A DNA stretch of 5,410 nt from an uncultured Eubacteriales bacterium (GTDB lineage: Bacteria > Bacillota > Clostridia > Oscillospirales > Acutalibacteraceae): NCBI GenBank assembly GCA_900322105.1, contig ONYV01000102.1:1-5410 (forward strand), in the 5' to 3' direction. Positions within the stretch are counted from its first letter, which is position 1, and every line of letters begins with the position of its first letter. Under the pieces are notes generated by a model, which had not been told where the DNA came from, did not search any database, and worked only from the letters and a program-made list of their open reading frames with translations. Below are positions 1-5,410 of the stretch, piece by piece. The position numbers and the translations under genes were made by a program.

Positions 1-98
1 CCCATAGCCTCGGAAACTGATGCCCGTAAAATGCAATCCTTTGCAAGGTTGGGCGGATTAAAGGAAGCTCCCGCCTCTATAGGCGGTGAGTACTTCAC
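1..98 (+). ncRNA. Structured RNA segment, 5' end outside the window; possibly the 3' part of 6S RNA (ssrS)
   Basis: The segment folds into two compact elements. The first is closed by GCCC (22-25) with GGGC (51-54) and contains a TGCAA/TTGCA hairpin (32-36 with 41-45, loop TCCT). The second is a long hairpin at 64-96: GAAG/CTTC, CTC/GAG and CCGCC/GGCGG around a TCTATA loop, with only a one-base and a two-base bulge. Such dense pairing just ahead of a protein gene suggests a non-coding RNA ending near 98. The phrase GGAAGCTCCC...GGTGAGTA recalls the 3' part of clostridial 6S RNA, the RNA that binds the sigma-70-type holoenzyme. 6S genes often sit beside 5-formyltetrahydrofolate cyclo-ligase, which in clostridia can neighbour yifB. 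Both identity and context are from recall, not alignment. Reading frame 1 stays open to a TAA at 109-111, but the peptide matches nothing I recognise. A cis-acting leader of comM is the main alternative. Confidence 0.4.
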
Positions 99-100
99 TA

Positions 101-106
101 TATAAT
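101..106 (+). promoter_or_regulatory. Possible -10 box (TATAAT) upstream of comM
   Basis: A perfect TATAAT lies in the AT-rich stretch just after the structured RNA segment and about 55 bases before the comM start. At 16-18 base spacing the -35 region falls inside the GC-rich hairpin (around 77-84) and does not resemble TTGACA. The box may therefore be chance in AT-rich DNA, or comM may be read from further upstream. Transcription from here would give comM a leader of roughly 45-50 bases that includes the 112-132 hairpin. Confidence 0.2.
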
Positions 107-111
107 ATTTT

Positions 112-132
112 CGGAATATCATTCAGATTCCG
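112..132 (+). repeat. Small inverted repeat in the comM leader
   Basis: CGGAAT (112-117) and ATTCCG (127-132) are perfect 6-base inverted copies around a 9-base loop. The following CTATATTTATAAAA is AT-rich but has no clean T-run, so this is at best a weak terminator of the upstream transcript or a leader hairpin. It ends about 14 bases before the comM ribosome binding site, so it need not block translation. Confidence 0.3.
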
Positions 133-145
133 CTATATTTATAAA

Positions 146-152
146 AAGGGGA
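146..152 (+). promoter_or_regulatory. Ribosome binding site of comM; decides the start codon
   Basis: The purine stretch AAGGGGA ends 8 bases before ATG at 161. It selects this ATG over the in-frame GTG at 86. The GTG would add 25 residues, lies inside the RNA hairpin at 64-96, and has no good Shine-Dalgarno at proper distance. Confidence 0.7.
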
Positions 153-160
153 TCAGCACT

Positions 161-1684
161 ATGATCAAGACAGTAAACAGCATGGGTCTGTTTGGAATAG
201 ACGCTTATGCTGTACAGGTTCAGACGGAGGTGGCGCGTGACAGCAGGGGCTTTTTTCTCGTTGGTCTGCCGGATGCATCCGTCAGAGAAGCTCGCGAAAG
301 AGTTCAGACCGCCATTATCAACAGCGGATTTGACTATCCTACTTCAAAAGTCACCATCAACCTTGCGCCTGCCGATGTCAAAAAGACAGGTTCTCTTTAT
401 GATCTGCCGATACTGATCTCTATCCTGATGGGAAGCAAATATAATTGGTTTGAAATAGATGACGCTGTTTTTATCGGTGAAGTTACCCTCGGCGGTCGGC
501 TGCGTCCTGTCAACGGGATCTTGCCGATGGTCATCAGCGCAAAAAAGCTGGGCTTCAAAAGGTTTTTTCTTCCTGCGGGAAATGCTGCCGAAGCAGCGGT
601 CGTGGAAGGGATCGATATTTACCCTGTCGAAAACATCACAAAGCTGGTTCTGTTCCTCCGTTCGGGAGAAGGGATCACACCTGCAGAACATTACATCCCT
701 CAACCGAAGGATTTTCATTATCCCTTTGATTTTTCGGAAGTCAAAGGACAGTCTATGGCAAAAAGAGCGCTTGAAATATCTGCCTGCGGCGGACATAATA
801 TCCTGCTGATCGGCAGCCCCGGCTCGGGAAAAAGTATGCTTGCCAAAAGACTTCCTTCCATTTTGCCCGATATGACATTTGATGAGATGATTGAAACCAC
901 TCAGCTGCATTCCCTTGCAGGACTGCTTGGCGAAGATGCGCTGAAAACGCTGCGACCGTTTCGTGCACCGCACCATTCGGTCTCCGCTGCAGGTTTGTCA
1001 GGCGGCGGCGCGATCCCCCATCCCGGTGAGATCTCTTTGGCGCATAACGGCATTCTTTTCTTAGACGAACTGCCTGAATTCAACCGTGCGGCGCTGGAGG
1101 TGCTCCGTCAGCCCCTTGAGGACAATGAAGTGACGATCTCGAGAGTCAACGCTTCTTTAACGTACCCCTGCTCTTTCACGCTCGTAGCTGCAATGAATCC
1201 CTGTCCCTGCGGCTATTTCGGACATCCTGTCCGTCCGTGTACCTGCAGCAAGCAAGCGGTCAGCCACTATCTCTCTAAAATATCGGGGCCGCTGCTGGAC
1301 AGACTGGATCTTCATGTGGAAGTGCCGCCTGCTGATTTCACCTCTCTTTCCACTGTCGGTCAGGAGGAATCTTCCGAAGAAATCAAAAAGCGTGTCAATA
1401 AAGTTCGTAAAATACAGGTAGAACGCTACAAAGGTTCAAAGGTCACCTGCAATTCTCATATGACACCCGGCATGATCGAACAATTCTGTATTCTGGATGA
1501 TGAAGCAAAAAATATACTGGAAAACTCTTTCAACAATCTTGGTCTGTCCGGCCGTGCTTACAGCCGTATCATGAAGGTAGCAAGAACGATCGCAGATATG
1601 GATGACTCCGAGGTCATTAAAAAACGCCATATCTTAGAGTCCATTCAATACCGCAACCTCGACAGAAAATATTGGAACAAATGA
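161..1684 (+). CDS. comM: ComM/YifB family Mg-chelatase-like AAA+ ATPase
   Basis: A 507-residue cytoplasmic AAA+ ATPase, full length for the family (about 500 residues). Family knowledge: ComM of Vibrio and Acinetobacter is a hexameric branch-migration helicase that aids integration of incoming DNA in natural transformation; in Firmicutes the role is less tested. Domains: an N-terminal ChlI/Lon-S5-like domain (about 1-165) with the typical VGLPDASVREARERV block at 34-48; a Mg-chelatase AAA domain (about 188-390) with Walker A GSPGSGKS (218-225), the FRAPHHS block (267-273), Walker B ILFLDE (298-303), a Cys-rich NPCPCGYFG...CTC segment (346-362, four Cys that could bind metal) and SGPLLDRLD (375-383) with the likely arginine finger; and a C-terminal Mg_chelatase_C region with RAYSRIMKVARTIAD (465-479). 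The ATG at 161 follows a purine-rich ribosome binding site and opens with MIKTVNSMGLFGIDAY, usual for the family. It ends in TGA and is convergent with the surface-protein gene. No disruption is seen. Family call sure; recombination role inferred. Confidence 0.96.
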   Translation: MIKTVNSMGLFGIDAYAVQVQTEVARDSRGFFLVGLPDASVREARERVQTAIINSGFDYPTSKVTINLAPADVKKTGSLYDLPILISILMGSKYNWFEIDDAVFIGEVTLGGRLRPVNGILPMVISAKKLGFKRFFLPAGNAAEAAVVEGIDIYPVENITKLVLFLRSGEGITPAEHYIPQPKDFHYPFDFSEVKGQSMAKRALEISACGGHNILLIGSPGSGKSMLAKRLPSILPDMTFDEMIETTQLHSLAGLLGEDALKTLRPFRAPHHSVSAAGLSGGGAIPHPGEISLAHNGILFLDELPEFNRAALEVLRQPLEDNEVTISRVNASLTYPCSFTLVAAMNPCPCGYFGHPVRPCTCSKQAVSHYLSKISGPLLDRLDLHVEVPPADFTSLSTVGQEESSEEIKKRVNKVRKIQVERYKGSKVTCNSHMTPGMIEQFCILDDEAKNILENSFNNLGLSGRAYSRIMKVARTIADMDDSEVIKKRHILESIQYRNLDRKYWNK

Positions 1685-1703
1685 TAGCTTGTTCTTACAT
1701 CAG

Positions 1704-1728
1704 ACTTCCGCAGTACGGAATGTTTTTT
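1704..1728 (+). terminator. Intrinsic terminator of comM (short stem plus T-run)
   Basis: TTCCG (1706-1710) pairs with CGGAA (1716-1720) around CAGTA, and can extend by two further pairs across a bulge. A run of six T (1723-1728) follows almost at once. It lies about 20 bases after the comM stop codon. The stem is short, so efficiency is uncertain, but the position and T-run are right. The same bases also form the longer alternative stem at 1707-1740. Confidence 0.55.
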
Positions 1729-1740
1729 CTGTACTGCGGA
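1707..1740 (+). repeat. Perfect 10-base inverted repeat overlapping the comM terminator
   Basis: TCCGCAGTAC (1707-1716) and GTACTGCGGA (1731-1740) are exact inverted copies around a 14-base loop that holds the T6 run. What follows (CTTTATTCT) is only a weak T-tract. It may act as a backup terminator or protect the 3' end of the comM transcript. Its 5' arm is shared with the short terminator stem, so the two folds exclude each other. The minus-strand transcript shows no T-run after this stem, and should already have ended at the 1768-1812 terminator. Confidence 0.6.
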
Positions 1741-1753
1741 CTTTATTCTGCTC

Positions 1754-1812
1754 AAAAATTGAAAAAGAGCCCCCACAGCGCCTGTCGGAAGCGGCAGGTA
1801 GCTGTGGGGGCT
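1754..1812 (-). terminator. Strong forked intrinsic terminator of the minus-strand surface-protein gene
   Basis: AGCCCCCACAGC (1768-1779) and GCTGTGGGGGCT (1801-1812) form a perfect 12-base GC-rich stem. A second inner stem (1781-1786 with 1793-1798, one G-U pair) is capped by the six bases 1787-1792. On the minus strand the stem is followed by CTTTTTC and then a second run of five T (complement of 1762-1766 and 1754-1758). It begins about 50 bases after the stop of the surface-protein gene. On the plus strand only TTT follows, so it would serve as a weaker backstop for comM. Confidence 0.9.
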
Positions 1813-1864
1813 TTGAATGTCTGAAACACTGTTCAGTTGTCATTTGCCATAACGTGAAACATCA

Positions 1865-4800
1865 TTACGGTTCTGTGGGTGTGGTTGTCGGTGTCGGCGA
1901 GGTATTTGTTAGTTGTGCAACAAATACGATCGGGCTTGTTTTTGTCAGGTCGCTCACGATCTTTTCTCGGATCGCAGAATACGGATCAGAAACTGTCAGG
2001 TCAAGTTCTTCGCCTGAGGTATTCTGCCATGATCCGAATGCATAGGTCTGATTGATGCCTGAACCCGTTCGGAACGTTTCATTGATCTTAAACGGACTGT
2101 TTTCAGCACCTACATTGATAAATGCATTCAGAAGATCAGCGTAGTTACTCTCTCCGATACTTCTTCCGTTGTGGCGGATGTCATAAACAGTGATCTTGTC
2201 TGTGGCACCCTGCGCTTTCGTCTGATCGTCCAAAATGATGAACGTAAACTCATACTCTGCGCTGTGAACTTCGCTGATTGTGTCGCCTTGAATGAGTTTA
2301 TCTTCAAAGTACGAAATTGTCGGTGTGGCGTTCGTGTTTGCATTGTCTGCACGGAAGATCACCTGTCTGGTCGTAAACTTTGTCGGACGTTCATTCTGCG
2401 GCATGACGAGGTCAAATTCTGTCCGGTAGCCGTGATAATCTGCCGTCAGGGTATAAACACAGTCTTTATGATGAGATGCATTTGCCACTTTGATATAGTC
2501 AAGATCGGCATCATACGAGAAGTCGTTTTTCTCCGTGTCTGCGTTTCCGCCAAAGCTGATATCGTCCTTGCTGTCCTTATCATAGACATAGCTGAGAAGA
2601 AGCTGTTTCTTTTCTTCCCTTGTCATCAGACGTTCAGAGCCGTCTATCATGATCATATAGGCTTTGAAGTCTTTATTCTGAAGAAGATCAACGGTCAGAA
2701 GATCATGGACAACAACATCCGTTTTCTGCACATGATAATCTTCAATACGAATGCCCTTGACGGTCTGATGCTGATTGTCATGGTTCGTATCGAGAGAATA
2801 GAAACGGTTGACTTCGGTATCTACCTGACTGAATTTATCATAGAACTCGACATAATCGTAATAATGCACATCCGCTGTCTTGCCTCGTGCAAGCCCTGTC
2901 AGCGTTACCTTTTCAGCAGCGCCCGTCATTGTGCCGGGTATATGTGCTTCGGTCGTATCGTAGATCTCATAGGCGCTTCCGTCATAGCGATAACGTGAAA
3001 CAGGAAGTCTTGTGATCTCGTAGCTGCCGGGTTCGACACGGATTCGTCCGTGAGTGTCAATGTGGAACTGATTCTTATATTCTTCTTCGGTTGTACCTTC
3101 GCAGAGCCATGAGGTGTATTTATCAGACTGATACGGGTCGCTTTCAAAGTTTGTCGGAACACGTCCATCATTTGTCTGAGTATAATGTACGGGCGTTTCT
3201 TTCACTGTTCCGTCATCATTGACGGTCAGGCTGACATAACGCACCGTTTGCTGAGCTTGCGGCAGGTCTTTCAAGCTGCTGACCCATTGTTTTGTTTCGT
3301 CATCATACTCCAATTCATACTGCGCTGTCTGCGTGATCCTGAATACAAAGGTCGGGTCTCCCCATCCGTCTTTCTTCAGGTTGATATGCTCAAACAAACG
3401 GATGTAAGCAGGTTCGATCTCATCTTGTACAGACAGTTTCAAGGTACGTTCGGAATTGTTTTTACCGATGGTGAAGGTCACTTTCTTTTCATTATTCTGA
3501 TCGTTGGAATCCGTTATGACAAAACCTGCGTTTTCTCTTGCTTCGGTTTCCTTCAGATAATACGTTCCCCACGGGATATTGTCGATCTTCAGCTTTCCTT
3601 CACCGTTGGTCTTTGGCAGGTTGATGATCGTTTTTTCTTCTTCATCGACCGTGATCGTCAAAGGTACGTTATAATACTTGAAATCAGTTCCTTCCTCATC
3701 ATGTTCCCAGACGTAAGCAGAAGTGTTGCGCTGACTGAGCATATCTGTCAGGATCGTCTGCTGTTTATCGGAAGGTTCTGCGGGATAGAAATAATACTCT
3801 TCGGCATTCGTCTTTTTCACAAGTTTCAGATTTACTGACGAATCAGAAGCATCATACAGTCTGAATGCAAAGCCTTCGAGCGTAGTACCGATCGCAAATT
3901 TGCCTGCTTTTTCCTTCGCTGTCTTGGTCAGTTCGACACTGCCGTTTTTCGGAGAATCGGCAGCAGACTGAATATTCAGCGTCATTTCTGCCTCTTGTGC
4001 GCCAATGGTGAAGTCGGGCAGGATCTCTGTGTCGATCTCATAGCCAAACGGCGCTTGGATCTCTTTCCAGTAATAAGTACCCCATTTGACGGTGCGTACT
4101 GCTGTGACGGAAGGATTATTCAGATCGTCTGTGGTATGGTCAAGATATTCGGTGTCGATCTTGCTGGAATCGTAGGTAGTAGAATTACTTTCGTCATACG
4201 TCATTCCTGTGATCGGCTTATGTCTGAGCCATGTGATCTGCTTGATCAGACCGTCATATCCTGTTTCGACTGTCGCCAGATGTACGGGCGTACTGTCACC
4301 GCCGATGATGACAGGCGGTACGTCAGGATCTTCTGTTTCATTGAGCAGTTCCAGACGATAGCCGTAATCATCAAGGCTGTCAAGTTTTGTAAGCTGTGTA
4401 TTACAGCCGACTGCATAATTATCGTATGTGCTTCCGATACGGACAAAGCGGTAAAGACCGTTGTTGGTGATCTCTTTGATCTCGGAACTGCGATAGTAGT
4501 TACCGCTTGAGATCGTGTCTTTGCCTGTGCCGTTTGTGATCCGGAAATACTTTGCTCCGTTCGGAATACGAATGCGGTACACATCATCGTTTTCATACTC
4601 CGCCATCAGCTGCGACATCAGATATCCTGCGGTGTTTCCGACCGCATTATCGCCGTTTTCATCTCTAAAGAACTTGATATGCACATCGTCCAAACGATAG
4701 CGGTTGGATGTGTCCGAAACTTCTGTCATGAGATTCTTCGTGCCGTTATTGACAAAGAAGATATAATACTGTGTCCAGTCGGTTTCGTTTGTCAGCAAGG

Positions 4801-5410
4801 TTGCAGTGTCGCTGTTCGTATCCGTATTTCCGGGTACACCCTGCGCCTTATAATTGTCGCTCACACCATAAGCATGGTTCGTGACAGTGCCATAGGGTAC
4901 AGAAGTGTTGTTTGGCGTATAATTATGACCCATTTGATACTGTATCCGCTGAGTGATGGTTCTGTCGGGTGCTGAGCCGTTATGGAAGATCACATACGGA
5001 TACGGGTACGTTCTGTTTACGCTCTTAGGCGGCTGGAAGCGATACACTCTGTTGCCGCGATTATCCACATAGCTGTTCTGCGCAGGAACGCCCGGCCATG
5101 CGGCATATTCTCCGTCAGCACTGCCGTAATAGTATGCATAGATCGTCTTAGCGCCGCCATTGCTCCAATTATCTTTATCAGTGAAATAAATGTAATCGAA
5201 GTCGGTAGTCGGTTCTAAGGGATAGGTGATTGCTGAGGTGGTGCGCTCTGTTTTGGTGTTGGTAACTTGATTATTATCCACCATCAGAGTTGAGCCGCCG
5301 TCATCGTTCAGTGCTATCGTTTCGCCTACGGGTGTTTCGTCATCATAGATTCGTACAGACGCAGCATTTTTCGGCAGTCTGATGCGGTACTGGTTTTCAC
5401 CTATCTTTGT
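1865..5410 (-). CDS. Large modular surface protein with CBM26-like and SpaA/Cna-B domains, 5' end outside the window
   Basis: The 3' 1181 codons of a bigger gene; the frame is open to the right edge. The internal ATG at 5284 (residue 43) is not the start, as similar module sequence continues upstream. Numbered from the edge: 1-42 is the tail of one CBM26-like module (YRIRLP). About 72-167 is a fuller CBM26-like module with YIYFTDKDNW, IYAYYYG, WPG and VIFHNG; CBM26 modules bind starch through Tyr and Trp of such motifs. About 214-314 is a degenerate third copy (VYRIRIPNGA). An E-box region carries WGTYYWKE...APFGY (443-457). A SpaA/Cna-B domain at 490-664 has LTK, GTYYLKET and VQDE, matching a Lys496-Glu621-Asp663 isopeptide triad. 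About 666-872 is another beta domain whose E-box Glu is Arg801. Beta-rich sequence follows to a TSPTPTTTPTEP end. There is no LPXTG motif, membrane helix or dockerin. It is likely an extracellular starch-adhesion or stalk protein; the substrate is inferred. The signal peptide would lie outside. The tandem stop TAA TGA is followed by a strong terminator. Confidence 0.85.
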   Translation of the reverse strand, partial: TKIGENQYRIRLPKNAASVRIYDDETPVGETIALNDDGGSTLMVDNNQVTNTKTERTTSAITYPLEPTTDFDYIYFTDKDNWSNGGAKTIYAYYYGSADGEYAAWPGVPAQNSYVDNRGNRVYRFQPPKSVNRTYPYPYVIFHNGSAPDRTITQRIQYQMGHNYTPNNTSVPYGTVTNHAYGVSDNYKAQGVPGNTDTNSDTATLLTNETDWTQYYIFFVNNGTKNLMTEVSDTSNRYRLDDVHIKFFRDENGDNAVGNTAGYLMSQLMAEYENDDVYRIRIPNGAKYFRITNGTGKDTISSGNYYRSSEIKEITNNGLYRFVRIGSTYDNYAVGCNTQLTKLDSLDDYGYRLELLNETEDPDVPPVIIGGDSTPVHLATVETGYDGLIKQITWLRHKPITGMTYDESNSTTYDSSKIDTEYLDHTTDDLNNPSVTAVRTVKWGTYYWKEIQAPFGYEIDTEILPDFTIGAQEAEMTLNIQSAADSPKNGSVELTKTAKEKAGKFAIGTTLEGFAFRLYDASDSSVNLKLVKKTNAEEYYFYPAEPSDKQQTILTDMLSQRNTSAYVWEHDEEGTDFKYYNVPLTITVDEEEKTIINLPKTNGEGKLKIDNIPWGTYYLKETEARENAGFVITDSNDQNNEKKVTFTIGKNNSERTLKLSVQDEIEPAYIRLFEHINLKKDGWGDPTFVFRITQTAQYELEYDDETKQWVSSLKDLPQAQQTVRYVSLTVNDDGTVKETPVHYTQTNDGRVPTNFESDPYQSDKYTSWLCEGTTEEEYKNQFHIDTHGRIRVEPGSYEITRLPVSRYRYDGSAYEIYDTTEAHIPGTMTGAAEKVTLTGLARGKTADVHYYDYVEFYDKFSQVDTEVNRFYSLDTNHDNQHQTVKGIRIEDYHVQKTDVVVHDLLTVDLLQNKDFKAYMIMIDGSERLMTREEKKQLLLSYVYDKDSKDDISFGGNADTEKNDFSYDADLDYIKVANASHHKDCVYTLTADYHGYRTEFDLVMPQNERPTKFTTRQVIFRADNANTNATPTISYFEDKLIQGDTISEVHSAEYEFTFIILDDQTKAQGATDKITVYDIRHNGRSIGESNYADLLNAFINVGAENSPFKINETFRTGSGINQTYAFGSWQNTSGEELDLTVSDPYSAIREKIVSDLTKTSPIVFVAQLTNTSPTPTTTPTEP

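Noticed and set aside
1..111. Open frame 1 running from the edge to TAA at 109, as the C-terminus of an upstream protein
   Set aside because: A 36-codon open stretch is not rare by chance, the peptide is not recognisable (it does not look like the end of 5-formyltetrahydrofolate cyclo-ligase), and RNA pairing explains the sequence better. It cannot be excluded without the upstream sequence.
86..160. GTG at 86 as a longer start for comM (25 extra residues)
   Set aside because: It lies inside the 64-96 RNA hairpin, lacks a well-placed ribosome binding site, and the extension is not typical of the family, while ATG at 161 follows AAGGGGA and begins with the usual N-terminus.
344..976. 210-codon minus-strand reading frame opposite comM
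   Set aside because: It lies antisense to a strongly conserved AAA+ gene, has a Cys/Arg/His-rich composition with no recognisable domain, and has no ribosome binding context that I could see.
1689..2045. 118-codon plus-strand reading frame after comM
   Set aside because: It runs through two terminator hairpins and then antisense to the 3' end of the surface-protein gene. The composition and position mark it as spurious.
2171..2998. 275-codon plus-strand reading frame antisense to the surface-protein gene, with others at 3185-3838 and 3995-4510
   Set aside because: These are mirror frames of a real coding gene. The Ile/Val/Cys-rich peptides arise from reading Asp/Asn/Thr/Tyr codons on the other strand, and no domain or promoter supports them.
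5282..5284. ATG at 5284 as the true start of the surface-protein gene
   Set aside because: The same frame stays open for 42 codons to the window edge and encodes YRIRLPKNA..., a copy of a module strand seen again further on, and no secretion signal follows the ATG. The gene is cut by the edge.

Overview
The window looks like a stretch of a Gram-positive gut-type Clostridia chromosome, most likely a Ruminococcus-like member of the Oscillospiraceae. This is inferred from moderate GC, a housekeeping comM/yifB-type gene, and a very large secreted-type protein that combines a starch-binding-like module with Cna-B/SpaA-like folds. No 16S rRNA or other decisive marker is present, so the genus is a guess.

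Layout from left to right. Positions 1-98 hold a compact structured RNA-like segment, probably the 3' part of a non-coding RNA that began before the window; 6S RNA is the best candidate, from recall only. An AT-rich leader follows (97-160), with a TATAAT box, a small hairpin and a ribosome binding site. It leads into a complete plus-strand gene (161-1684) for the ComM/YifB Mg-chelatase-like AAA+ ATPase. A 180-base convergent intergenic region (1685-1864) carries two terminator structures. One is a nested stem for comM; the other is a very strong forked hairpin with two T-runs that terminates the minus-strand gene. The rest (1865-5410, minus strand) is the 3' 1181 codons of one large gene that enters from beyond the right edge.

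The large protein is modular. From its N-terminal side it shows the tail of one CBM26-like module, a well-preserved CBM26-like module, a degenerate third copy, a region with an E-box, a good SpaA/Cna-B domain with a plausible Lys/Asp/Glu isopeptide triad, a further beta domain whose E-box glutamate is replaced by arginine, and more beta-rich Ig-like sequence. It ends in a short Thr/Pro tail with no sortase motif or membrane anchor. It is likely an extracellular stalk-like starch adhesin or a scaffold component.

The two genes are convergent and functionally unrelated: a housekeeping DNA-processing gene beside an accessory surface gene. I see no CRISPR array, transposase, tRNA or phage feature. 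The points most worth following are the multi-stem RNA with mutually exclusive pairing at the left edge, and the unusual architecture and unanchored end of the surface protein.
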